Shown here piece after piece: positions 51,834 to 61,700 of a stretch of 64,000 nucleotides of DNA; position 1 is the stretch's first letter; every line of letters starts with the position of its first letter. Source of the stretch: Indolivaga macrotermitis (lineage in GTDB: Bacteria; Bacteroidota; Bacteroidia; Bacteroidales; Dysgonomonadaceae); assembly GCF_900128985.1 (NCBI RefSeq), contig NZ_FQUC01000001.1, positions 726,998 through 790,997 on the forward strand. Reading direction: 5' to 3'. The notes beneath the pieces were generated by a model, which was given only the letters and a program-made list of their open reading frames with translations, did no database searches and was not told the DNA's origin. Made by a program: the position numbers and the translations under genes.

Positions 51834-52412
51834 TTATAAAATCTTTAATGCAGCTTTGATGATTTGTTCTATGCTACTGTCAGGTTTCTCCTTCAATATT
51901 CGGGCAACAGCTTTTTGAGATGGCACCTGGGCAAAGCCTAACATCACTAATGCGGCGATCGATTCACTTGCAGTTTCGCTGCTTATTCCGGTATCCAGAC
52001 TTCCTTCACCGGAAACCTTTATTTTATCTTTCAGGTCTACAATAATACGTTGTGCAGTCTTCAGGCCTATACCTTTTACCGTTTTTAGCATATCCACATT
52101 GCCTGTAGAGATCACAAGTTCGAGTTCGGGTATGGTCATAGACGAAAGAATCATACGGGCGGTGCTTGCTCCTATCCCCGAGACGCTTATTAAGTATATA
52201 AATAAATCACGCTCTTGCTTGTTGATAAATCCGAACAATTGATGTGCATCCTCACGAATAGATTCGTGTATAAATAACTTTTCGTTTTTCTTATGCTCTA
52301 ACGCTGAGTAAGTATTCAACGAAATGCTGATAAAATAACCTATTCCGCCTGTTTCGAGAGTAACAGATGCCGGCGTTAGTTCTGTAATCTCCCCTTTTAT
52401 ATAATCAATCAT
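51834..52412 (-). CDS. ruvA: Holliday junction branch-migration protein RuvA
   Basis: A 192-residue protein with the three RuvA domains: OB fold ([20 protein letters not shown]), two helix-hairpin-helix motifs ([16 protein letters not shown] and [16 protein letters not shown]) and the C-terminal RuvB-binding helix bundle ([11 protein letters not shown]). It recognises four-way junctions and loads RuvB. Followed directly by sprA. Confidence 0.96.
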   Translation of the reverse strand: MIDYIKGEITELTPASVTLETGGIGYFISISLNTYSALEHKKNEKLFIHESIREDAHQLFGFINKQERDLFIYLISVSGIGASTARMILSSMTIPELELVISTGNVDMLKTVKGIGLKTAQRIIVDLKDKIKVSGEGSLDTGISSETASESIAALVMLGFAQVPSQKAVARILKEKPDSSIEQIIKAALKIL

Positions 52413-52650
52413 AATAAAGAAATGTAAATAACAGTAATTACTTTTATGAGCCAGTTTCGAAACATAACAAACTGTTGTTATTATGCTTAATGAAATAATA
52501 AAAAGGCCTGTGACCTAAATAATCAGCCAATATACTTATTCTTTTGGCAATAAGCTCTTTTAGAGTGGATGTATTTTTATCCCAAACGATGCAAAAATAA
52601 CTTTAATATTGCTTTAAATCAAACGTTCTTCCGATGAATTATCGGATTTA

Positions 52651-52682
52651 TTTGTAGTTGTACACAAAAAAGAAGAACTTTG
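52651..52682 (+). promoter_or_regulatory. Candidate promoter of the M3 peptidase gene
   Basis: TTTG at 52651-52654 and GAACTTTG at 52675-52682 match the Bacteroidetes -33/-7 boxes (one mismatch in the -7) with a 20-nt spacer. It lies in the 324-bp gap between the divergent ruvA and peptidase genes; nothing else is evident there. Confidence 0.5.
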
Positions 52683-52736
52683 CGGCTAATTGGTACACTT
52701 TTTGACAATATTACTAACTTATTATCATAGTTTTTT

Positions 52737-54890
52737 ATGAGAAAAAGCTTTATCTTAATTTTATTATTATCGATTATGACTGTAAATATACATTCACAAA
52801 ATCCATTTTTCTCCGAATATAAAACCCCTCATGGTACACCTCCTTTTGATAAAATCAAGAACGAGCATTATGAGCCGGCTTTCGAAAAAGGAATGGAAGA
52901 ACATAATACGGAGATAGATCGTATTATAAATAACCCCGAGGCTCCTACATTTGCCAATACGATCGAAGCATACGAAAAATCGGGAGAGTTATTATCGCAG
53001 GTAAGTAATGTGTTCTTTAACTTGCTGAGCGCCGAGAGCAATGACGAAATGATGGAAATATCTCAACGTGTATCTCCCAAATTATCAGATCATGGCAATA
53101 ATATCAGCCTGAACGAAACTTTGTTTGCCAGAGTAAAGGCTGTTTATGATCAACGGAATAATTTAGGACTGAATCCTGAACAAATCCGGTTAACGGAAAA
53201 AATATACGAAGGTTTCGAGAATAAAGGTGTGACTTTATCAGCTAAAGATAAAGAAACATACAGGGCTTTATCTAGCGAGTTAAGCAAGTTGACTTTGAAC
53301 TTCGGGCAGAATGCGCTTAAAGAAAGCAATAAGTTTGAAATGCTTTTGACAGACGAGTCAGAGTTGGCAGGCCTTCCGCAAAGCGTTCGCGATGCGGCAC
53401 AGGTTAAAGCTAAAGCCAAAGGCAAAGAGGGTTGGATGTTCGACCTGTCTGCACCTAGTTATATTGCATTTATGAAATACTCGGAAAGACGCGACTTACG
53501 TGAAAAGCTTTATCTGGCTTATAATACGAAGTGTGTTGCCGGTGGTGAATTCGATAATCAGGAGAATGTACGCCAAATAGCTAATATCCGTATGAAAATT
53601 GCGCAGCTGATGGGGTATCCTGATTATGCAACATTCTCGTTGCGAAATAAGATGGCAAAGAATAAAGAAGGTGTCTACAATTTATTGAACAACTTATATG
53701 ATGCTTTTGAAGAAAGAGCAAAAGAAGATGTAGCAGATGTTCAGAAATTCGCATCTAAATATGAAGGTAAAGAAGTTATCCTTCAACCTTGGGATTGGGC
53801 TTATTATTCAGAGAAGCTCCAAAATGAGAAATATGACCTGAACGACGAAATGGTTCGTCCTTATTTCGAATTGGAGAATGTGAAGAAAGGCGTATTTGGT
53901 TTGGCAACAGATTTATATGGTGTGACATTCAAAAAGAATACCGAGATACCTGTTTACCATTCAGAAGTAGAAGCCTTTGATGTATTTGATGCTAACGGAC
54001 AATATTTAGCAGTGTTGTTCACGGATTTTCATCCACGTGACGGAAAACGTCAGGGTGCTTGGATGACCGAATATAAAGGACAGTATAAAGTAAATGGAGT
54101 AGACTCTCGTCCGCACGTTTCTATTGTGATGAATTTTACCCGTCCGACTGAAACAGAACCTGCATTACTGACATTTGACGAGGTTGAAACTTTCTTGCAT
54201 GAATTTGGTCATGCATTACATGGAATGCTTACCGCATGTAATTACGAAACATTATCGGGTACAAATGTTGCCCGCGACTTTGTTGAACTGCCTTCTCAGG
54301 TGATGGAAAACTGGTTGACTGAAAAAGAATATCTGGATCGTTTTGCAAAGCATTATAAAACAGGAGAAGCTATTCCTGCCGCACTCGTACAAAAAATGAT
54401 CGATGCTTCGAATTTCAACGCCGGATATCTGTCCTATCGTCAGCTTTCGTTCGGATATCTGGATATGGCATGGCATACTTTACAAACTCCATACGAAGGA
54501 GATGTAAAAGACTTCGAACGCAAAGCTATGGCTACTACTGCACTGCTTCCCGTAGCGGATGGCGCAAATATGTCGACTGCATTCGGACATATCTTCTCAG
54601 GAGGATATGCTGCCGGATATTATAGCTATAAGTGGTCTGAGGTATTAGATGCAGATGCTTTTGCAGCATTCAAGAAAGATGGAATCTTCAATAAAGAAAC
54701 AGCGGAAGCTTTCCGTAAAAATGTATTGGAGAAAGGGAATACCGAAGACCCGATGGCATTGTATGTGAAGTTCAGAGGACAAGAACCTACCATAGATGCA
54801 CTATTGGAAAGAAGTGGAGTGAAGAAAAAACAAACACCTCCCGATGCAAAGAAAGTAGTAGATGGAGTGGAAAAAGACAAGACTAAATAA
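52737..54890 (+). CDS. dcp: M3-family metallopeptidase (peptidyl-dipeptidase Dcp-like)
   Basis: A 717-residue zinc peptidase with a signal peptide (ILLLSIMTVNIHSQ) indicating a periplasmic location. The zinc site HEFGH is at 488-492, followed by the third ligand in VELPSQVMENW, and the oligopeptide-binding part RQLSFGYLDMAWH. The family removes dipeptides from C-termini or cleaves short peptides. Length is normal. Independent gene with its own terminator. Confidence 0.92.
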   Translation: MRKSFILILLLSIMTVNIHSQNPFFSEYKTPHGTPPFDKIKNEHYEPAFEKGMEEHNTEIDRIINNPEAPTFANTIEAYEKSGELLSQVSNVFFNLLSAESNDEMMEISQRVSPKLSDHGNNISLNETLFARVKAVYDQRNNLGLNPEQIRLTEKIYEGFENKGVTLSAKDKETYRALSSELSKLTLNFGQNALKESNKFEMLLTDESELAGLPQSVRDAAQVKAKAKGKEGWMFDLSAPSYIAFMKYSERRDLREKLYLAYNTKCVAGGEFDNQENVRQIANIRMKIAQLMGYPDYATFSLRNKMAKNKEGVYNLLNNLYDAFEERAKEDVADVQKFASKYEGKEVILQPWDWAYYSEKLQNEKYDLNDEMVRPYFELENVKKGVFGLATDLYGVTFKKNTEIPVYHSEVEAFDVFDANGQYLAVLFTDFHPRDGKRQGAWMTEYKGQYKVNGVDSRPHVSIVMNFTRPTETEPALLTFDEVETFLHEFGHALHGMLTACNYETLSGTNVARDFVELPSQVMENWLTEKEYLDRFAKHYKTGEAIPAALVQKMIDASNFNAGYLSYRQLSFGYLDMAWHTLQTPYEGDVKDFERKAMATTALLPVADGANMSTAFGHIFSGGYAAGYYSYKWSEVLDADAFAAFKKDGIFNKETAEAFRKNVLEKGNTEDPMALYVKFRGQEPTIDALLERSGVKKKQTPPDAKKVVDGVEKDKTK

Positions 54891-54917
54891 TTGTATATTT
54901 CTTGCTGGGATAAAGAT

Positions 54918-54943
54918 AAAAGGGGAGCCATGGCTCCCCTTTT
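54918..54943 (+). terminator. Terminator after M3 peptidase
   Basis: A 13-bp perfect palindrome (AAAAGGGGAGCCA and complement, no spacer) with a T run, 28 nt after the stop. Confidence 0.88.
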
Positions 54944-55263
54944 TCTTGTTACATAATGCGAACCTGTAGTTGAAAGGTTCATTTAATAATACCTGTTTTA
55001 TGTTGTGCTGCTTGCGTTCTAATGAATAAAGAATGTAAGGGTATAATGAATAATTAGCAGTAGGAGGGCTACTCCACCCAAAAGTAGGCATAATCCTTGT
55101 GATTATCCGGCTATAGTAATCTCCTTATTATATCAGGGATATGTCTCTATTTTCGATTATAGGTACGTGTTATTTTTATCTATATACAAAGAGGGTTCTT
55201 TGGAATATTGAAAACGATAAAAATGAAAACTAAAAAAGGGTGAATAAAAAAAGAGAAAAAGAT

Positions 55264-55580
55264 GTCACTTTTGTCACCTTTGTCACGTTGTTTAAGGATA
55301 ATTGCTTGATCTCAGGCAGAATAAAAAGGTAACAAAGGTAACACCTATTTGCCGATTAATAAAATTTAATATTATCAATCAGTCAATCAGTAGATAAGGT
55401 ATCAGGTTGCGTTATTCTTCCTCATTCAAAAAAGCAGGAAAAAGCGCCTTTTAGCAGTCTTTCCGTTACCAGTTCGTTACCTGTTTTTTATAACGAAATC
55501 CGCTGCTAAAGATAGTAAAACGACAGTGATTTGGGGGTAAAAAGGCAAAGTTATTTCGTTTTTGGCAATCAAATTTAGCA
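55264..55580. repeat. Repeat-rich region, candidate att/arm sites of the integrative element
   Basis: Three GTCAC motifs spaced 9 bp (55264, 55273, 55282; units of about GTCACCTTT) face two tandem copies of the 9-mer AAAGGTAAC (55325-55342), whose complement differs by one base. GTTACC recurs at 55465 and 55476. TTTAGCAG occurs at about 55449 and 55571, and inverted at about 55503. This 320-bp block lies before the integrases and after host DNA, the place for an attachment site. The remaining 54944-55263 stretch shows no gene. Confidence 0.5.
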
Positions 55581-55667
55581 GTGAGGCTTTGTTGTCCCTG
55601 CCTGCTTTATATTTCACAGGATCAGACAGCTCATAAACAGTAATTTCAAAAAACTAAAAATGAGCCT

Positions 55668-56894
55668 ATGAAACAGGAACTAAAGGTTTTGTTCTACCTG
55701 AAAAAGAACCATGTAAAAAAGAATGGACTTTGCCCGGTGATGGGACGCATCCAAACCGGCAGGGGCATGTCGGTATTCAGCCTGAAAACAGACGCCGATC
55801 CCGGACTGTGGGATACCAAGGCAGGACGGATGAGCGGAAAAAGCAAATTGGCCCGGGATGTCAACCGCGCCATCGACCACATCAACCTGATCATCCATAT
55901 CCGTTACAGGGAACTTGCCGGAATCCACAGGGAAGTAGATGCCGGTGACCTGAAAAATGCAGTCCAGGGTATTGCTTCGGCACAGGACACAATCCTGAAC
56001 TTGTTCACAAAGATGAATGAGGGAATCGCCCGGCGTACAGGAATTGACTACAGCCGGGCCGGTTATGAACAGTATCGCTTCGCTTATAAAGCGCAGGAAC
56101 AGTTTATACGTCAAAAACTTAAACTGAACGATATTCCACTCAAAGCATTGACTTTTTCTTATATCGAGGACTACTACGATTATTTGCGTGTAGACCGTAA
56201 GTTATCAACCGGCACGAGCAACTCTTACCTGATTTACTTCCGGAAAGTCATACGCAATGCAGTCAATGACGGGATTTTATCCCGTGACCCCTTTGATGGT
56301 TTTGAAATGGAGAAAGCTGATATTGTCCATAAAACACTGACAAAAGAAGAACTGGACAGGTTTATGCAGGCAGTACCTGAAAACGGACGGCAGGAAAAGT
56401 CAAAAGACGTTTTCCTCTTCGGGACATTCACGGGGCTTTCGTATATAGACATGAAACACCTGAACTGCGATGATATAAAAACAATGGGAGACGGCAGCAG
56501 GTGGATTGTAGCCAAACGGCAAAAGACGGGCGTTGAATACCGTGTCAGGCTCCTGGCTGTCCCCCTTGCCATTATCGACAAATACAGGGGAGTTATGACA
56601 GACGGGCGGGTACTTGATGTGCCGGATAAAATGGTAGTACACAGGGGCATTAACGCCATTGCAAAACGATGTGGTTTCGACAGGGGAATAGGAGTCCACA
56701 TGAGCCGGCACTCGTTCGCCAGTATCGTTACGCTTTCCGAAGGTGTCCCTATTGAAACAGTCAGCCGCATGCTCGGCCATAAATACATCAAAACAACCCA
56801 GCGATATGCTGAACTGTCTATCGACAAGATCAGGGAGGATATGCAGCTGCTGTCGAAACAAATAGCAGGAAAATTTACCTTAACCATGCTCTAA
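55668..56894 (+). CDS. Tyrosine recombinase 1 (CTnDOT-like integrase)
   Basis: A 408-residue recombinase. N-terminal arm-binding segment (LFYLKKNHVKKNGLCPVMGR), core-binding domain and catalytic domain. The first catalytic Arg is replaced by Ser in GTFTGLSYIDMKHL, as known for IntDOT. Lys (KRQKTG), HMSRHSFAS and LGHKYIKTTQRY (Tyr nucleophile) are present. It would integrate the element. Visibly higher G+C than the adjacent host genes, pointing to horizontal origin. Confidence 0.9.
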   Translation: MKQELKVLFYLKKNHVKKNGLCPVMGRIQTGRGMSVFSLKTDADPGLWDTKAGRMSGKSKLARDVNRAIDHINLIIHIRYRELAGIHREVDAGDLKNAVQGIASAQDTILNLFTKMNEGIARRTGIDYSRAGYEQYRFAYKAQEQFIRQKLKLNDIPLKALTFSYIEDYYDYLRVDRKLSTGTSNSYLIYFRKVIRNAVNDGILSRDPFDGFEMEKADIVHKTLTKEELDRFMQAVPENGRQEKSKDVFLFGTFTGLSYIDMKHLNCDDIKTMGDGSRWIVAKRQKTGVEYRVRLLAVPLAIIDKYRGVMTDGRVLDVPDKMVVHRGINAIAKRCGFDRGIGVHMSRHSFASIVTLSEGVPIETVSRMLGHKYIKTTQRYAELSIDKIREDMQLLSKQIAGKFTLTML

Positions 56895-56943
56895 CAGGCA
56901 TTTGAATAGTTTATTAACTGAACCGATAAAAAAACAATCAACT

Positions 56944-58230
56944 ATGCGCAGTACATTCAATATATTGTTTTACATCAACAAACAGAAAATCAGGAAGAAC
57001 GGGAAATGCCCTGTCATGTGCAGGATTACCGTAGACGGGAAAATAGCGCAGTTCAGTATAAAAGAGGAAGTCTCACCTTCCTTATGGTCTGTAGAGGAGG
57101 GACGCTCTTCAGGAAAGGAGAAACCGGATAAGGCTCTCAATCAAAAACTGGAGACCTGTCGCAATGAACTAAAAAAGCATTACCACAGGCTGATTGAGAA
57201 AGAGTCGTGCGTAACAGCCGAACGGTTGAAGAATGCTTTTCTTGGCGGGGAATCACAAGTCCCGATGCTTTTGGCTGGCTTCAAGGCGCATAATGAAGAA
57301 TATATCAAAAGTGTCGGTATCACCAAGTCGAGGGGTAGCTATGATGGGTATGACCAGGCTTATAAAGCTTTAGGGAAATTCATCACCCAAAAATATGGAC
57401 TGGAAGATATTGCCTTCGATGATTTGCAGCCTTCGTTTATACAAGACTTTGAATTCTTCCTGAAAGTCGGTCTTGGATATGCCCCTTCTACCGTGTTCAA
57501 TGTAGTTATGAAATTGAAGCGTATGGTTCGCAAAGCCATCAACCGGGGGATTATCCGTAAAAATCCGTTTGCTTCCTTTCCATGCAGTCCCGGAGATACC
57601 ACCCGCAAGTGGCTGTCCAAAACAGATTTGGATACAATCCTGAATGCAACGCAAAAGGATAAAGATGTGGAATACATACGCCTCATGTTTATTTTCGCTG
57701 CATTTACAGGATTGTCGTTCAGCGATTTACAGAACCTGCGGAATAAGGACATCTCCACCGATGGCAAAGGCATGGTGTGGATACGCATCAGGAGGCAGAA
57801 AACGGGAACACAGGCTGTTGTGCCTTTGTTGGAGATACCGCTTGCCATCTACAACAAATATAGAAACGCTGATATGAATGCAAAAGCGAAGGTTTTTTCT
57901 GTACCAAATTATTCTTTAGCACGTATATACCTGGAAAAGCTGAGGGTGGCAATCAAACTGGATGTTTTAAAATTCCACATGAGCAGGCATTCATTCTCGA
58001 CTACCGTTTGCCTGTCGAACGGTATCCCTATCGAGACGCTCAGCCGTATGCTGGGGCATAAGAATTTAAATACGACACAGATCTATGCCAAGATAACCCA
58101 TCAGAAAGTAGAGGAAGACATGCAGGCACTGGAAAAACGCCTGGGAAACAAATACATGCTTCCCGGGACACAGGTAAAAACAGGTACGGACACAAATACG
58201 GTTAATGAACTAAAACAGGAGGCTATATGA
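56944..58230 (+). CDS. Tyrosine recombinase 2 (CTnDOT-like integrase)
   Basis: 428 residues from ATG 56944 (MRSTFNILFYINKQK); an ATG 14 codons upstream is outside the family pattern. Same plan as its neighbour, from which it is separated by about 49 nt: arm-binding domain, core-binding domain, catalytic domain with Ser again at Arg position I (FTGLSFSDLQNL), then RQKTGTQ, HMSRHSFST and LGHKNLNTTQIYAKI. The tandem pair probably acts together, as in Bacteroides mobile elements with two or three integrases. Confidence 0.9.
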   Translation: MRSTFNILFYINKQKIRKNGKCPVMCRITVDGKIAQFSIKEEVSPSLWSVEEGRSSGKEKPDKALNQKLETCRNELKKHYHRLIEKESCVTAERLKNAFLGGESQVPMLLAGFKAHNEEYIKSVGITKSRGSYDGYDQAYKALGKFITQKYGLEDIAFDDLQPSFIQDFEFFLKVGLGYAPSTVFNVVMKLKRMVRKAINRGIIRKNPFASFPCSPGDTTRKWLSKTDLDTILNATQKDKDVEYIRLMFIFAAFTGLSFSDLQNLRNKDISTDGKGMVWIRIRRQKTGTQAVVPLLEIPLAIYNKYRNADMNAKAKVFSVPNYSLARIYLEKLRVAIKLDVLKFHMSRHSFSTTVCLSNGIPIETLSRMLGHKNLNTTQIYAKITHQKVEEDMQALEKRLGNKYMLPGTQVKTGTDTNTVNELKQEAI

Positions 58231-58622
58231 AAGATAAGGGAAAATTATCCATAGAACCGGACTATAACAATAAACCGGGGGTTGTATTCCAGCCTGTAAA
58301 TTCGACGGTATGGCTTCGAAAAGCGGAATTGCCGGAGTTGTTCGGTGTCAGCATCCAAAAGGTAAATACCTGTCTGGATGCAGTACTTAAAGAAAATATC
58401 ATTGATGTGGAAGAATCCTGTAAATATGAGTTATATGTCAACAGAAAACACATCAGATATGATATACGGGAAGTGAATCTGGTTGTGATTATAGCAATGG
58501 CTTTCCGTATTGATTCATACAATGCAAAAATACTCAGGCAGTGGTTTGTCGGGCGATGTGTTTATCCGGGCAGTAATATTCCGGCTCCATTATCTGGAAC
58601 GGCTGGTTTTTGTTTGAATTAA
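58227..58622 (+). CDS. RhuM-like protein
   Basis: A 131-residue protein with a winged-helix-like N-terminus (VWLRKAELPELFGVSIQKVNTCL) and VNLVVIIAMAFRIDSYNAKILRQWF, matching the RhuM/virulence-associated family that commonly follows integrases on Bacteroides elements. ATGA overlap with integrase 2, so one operon. Probably DNA-binding and regulatory. Its last codons are repeated in decayed form at 62588-62640. Confidence 0.72.
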   Translation: MKDKGKLSIEPDYNNKPGVVFQPVNSTVWLRKAELPELFGVSIQKVNTCLDAVLKENIIDVEESCKYELYVNRKHIRYDIREVNLVVIIAMAFRIDSYNAKILRQWFVGRCVYPGSNIPAPLSGTAGFCLN

Positions 58623-58749
58623 TCCCGGCTCTGTATATTACAAAAATACCCGAATGGATGTTGCCATTCGGGTATTTTTTATTCTTCGCTGTTGTTGTCA
58701 ATGATCCGGAATTTACTGTTCCGGCTTCCATGCGTCATAGTTATTTCCA
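58581..58749. repeat. Direct repeat, left copy, flanking the helicase-nuclease cargo
   Basis: About 170 bp that aligns throughout with 62588-62761 at roughly three quarters identity by eye. It spans the 3' end of the RhuM-like gene, a terminator, and a segment matching the 3' end of the HTH gene at 62721 (CTTCCATGCGTCATA against CTTCCATACGTCATA). Confidence 0.7.
58642..58679. terminator. Bidirectional terminator, left copy
   Basis: A perfect 16-bp stem (AAAAATACCCGAATGG and complement, 6-nt loop) with T runs on both strands. Lies between the convergent RhuM-like and helicase genes. A near-identical hairpin is at about 62651-62689. Confidence 0.88.
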
Positions 58750-58773
58750 ATATTATTTAAACATCAGTCTCTT

Positions 58774-61700
58774 TCATACTAATTGCATCAGAATGTTTTC
58801 GATTTCATCCTTAGCACTTTCACTCTGATACACGATGGAATGTTCTGTGTTGCAATACAGGCCTCCTCTTTGTGCACTAAACCAATTGAAAGAGCCGATA
58901 CACATCGTATCGTTATCCTTTATAACAACTTTACTGTGGATATTATTTTTGACTTTTACGTCAACGCCCAGTTCATTTAGTTTGTTCAAGGTTAAATCAA
59001 ATTCCTCTTCTTTTTTCTTATCGGGTTTATTTTGAGTATAAGTATTGAATTTTTCATCCGTATATATGGTAACCTTCGTATTCCCGGATAGTAATTTGTC
59101 ATATCCGTTTTTCTCAATGGTAGAATAAATGATCCACGGAGAAATAATAACTATTCTTCGGGCAGCTTCACTGAATACTTTTTTCAGGAACTCATCATGT
59201 TCTTCATAATTCGTGAGAATCTGAGGGAAATGTTCTTTAGACACCAGATCATCCCTTACAAATACCCTTGAATATTGATACTCGTATGATAGTCCATTAA
59301 TCTCATTTTCAAACAGGTATCTTGCCAATATGCCGGTCAGGGATACGGATTGCCTGTTAAATAGCGACATATCGCCAAAAACCAAAAAACTGTCTTTCGC
59401 CCGTGATACGGAAACGTTCAGCATACTTCTGTCATTATCAATAAAACTACCTTTATTGTGCCTGGAATAGGCCGGGGAGAACAATACGACTTTTCTTTCC
59501 GCACCTTGCAACGAATGAACTGTTCCTACGGTTATCTGAGAAAGCTCTTCTTTTATACTTTTATCTTTGGACTCCTTTAAATACTCTGTTATTTTTCGGG
59601 ACTGTTCCCTGAAAGGTGTTACTACTGCAACGATGTCCTTTATCTCATCTCCATTATATGCCTCTCTCAGTTTTTTATAATTGCTGATGATCCAGCCCGC
59701 TATTACTTTAGCTTCCAGTTCATTTTGCTTACTCCCTGAAACATTCATGCATTTACCCTCAATGTTTAGATAGCCCATTGAGGGAAGGATGGCATCTTTC
59801 ATAACTTCACCGCGCATAGGCTTGAGGACTCCTTTGTAACATAATTCGTTACAGAATGCTATGATATTATCGTAACACCTTCTGTGCTCATATAAATATA
59901 AACCTCTTTCCAATTTCTTTTCAGGATAATATTTTGACCTGTTTTGTGAGATTTTCATCACACTGCCTCCATCTGAGGCAATTCCTTTTGCTTGTAATTC
60001 TTTGTAGGCCTCGTCTATTTTATCTGTCCCCTGATTTTTTGAAATCAGATTTGCCTTATGGAGATTCCCGATATCAATACTTTTGGTCAGTTTGCTTATC
60101 GGAGGAATTTGCTTGGTATCCCCGATAACCAGCGCATTCTTAGCTAAAGAGAATCCGGCCCCTGCTACTTCGGGAGATACCTGTCCTGCTTCATCGACTA
60201 TCAACAGATCGATAAAGTCATATAAATAATCTACCTTATTCAGATTATCATGAATTTTCCTTGAAAAAGAAAAGTAATTGGGCAGCATGTAAGAGGTCAT
60301 TACAGCACATGGTGTAATTTTCATTCTCCTGCGCCAGTTATTTTCACATATATTTTTATACTTCCAGTGGGTATTATTCAGATGCCCTTTCTCGAGCAGT
60401 TTTTCCATCTCGAGCAACCATTGCCCCTCCCAATAATGGGTGGCTACCAGAAACATTTCAAACCTTATTTTGGTATCCGCTTTTTTGTCAATTTCTATAA
60501 ACGCTAAATTCGGGTCCGTATTATTTTCTAATTTATTAAGCGCATGAGTATAATCATTCAATGCCTCCTTGAATGAGTCATGTTTTTGGATGTTGGCAAG
60601 GATAATCGCTTCTTTATCGTTTACTTTATCGATAAATCTTCCGGCATCCAGATTATCTATATCAAAATGTTTGGAAAAACCGTTCCCTTTGGCAAATACC
60701 TTTGCTTTCAGATTACGCTTTTTTCTGACAAATGGAAGAAATGACAATGCGGATAGAAAAAGACTTTCTGACGCTAAATATCTCTCCCACTTGTCTTTAA
60801 TTCCTTCTATATCTTTTTGGTGTTCATCGAGTGTTTCACCAATATCTGTTACAGCATCTTTGTTTTTATAGTCAATCTCTAAAATCTCACTAATCTGTGT
60901 CCCTGACTTGTGGTAATTTTCATAAGTCTTTTCGATATCTGTCAATAAAGACCTTTTTTCCAGCAATAATTTATGCAATCTTCGAACCGACTCTTCAACC
61001 GTTATATTTTTGTTGTGAAAAGCCTTTTCTGATTTTTCTAAAAAAGATTGTTTTGCTTTGACATAAAAATCCTCCGTTTCCATCTCTTTTACGGCATCCT
61101 CTGTGAGGTAGCCTTTATCCCTGGCTTCAGCTGAACGCATACTCGATACGAAATAACTTCCAAAGCTGTTTACCTCGTCAATCCACCTGCCTGCAAAATC
61201 GCCTTCTCCTTCAGAGAAATCTTTGGCAAAAGCATCTATTATATTGGTTACAGCCTGATTGTTTGTAGAATTGGCTATAATTACCGGTGGGTCTGTTTCT
61301 TTTACGGCATTCTCCACCCATAAACAGGTAACTACCGAAAGCAGCATCGTTGTTTTTCCTGTACCGGGAGGACCGTTTACAGGCAGTATTTCTCCCCGTT
61401 GCGCACCCAGCAGGGCAGAAACAGCGGTTCGTTGCGCATCGGCTAAAGGATGTTTATTGTTATTGTGTCCTAACCTTTTGGAGAAGAAATTGTTAGAGCC
61501 TATTACCGGTATTTCGCTTCCTTCTTCAACTGTTGTATAATTTCTAAAAAGGCTCAGATCCGGATTCTCGTCACGCGTATAAATATCTTCATAAACAGCG
61601 GTGATTTTTGAAGAAATATCCAATTCGCCATTGGTAAAATAAGCGGAATTTGTTTTTTCATAATGGTTGAATACTTCTTTAGATTCAATAACGTTATCTA

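Noticed and set aside
56234..56887. 217-residue minus-strand frame in the first integrase
   Set aside because: Antisense shadow of conserved integrase catalytic motifs.
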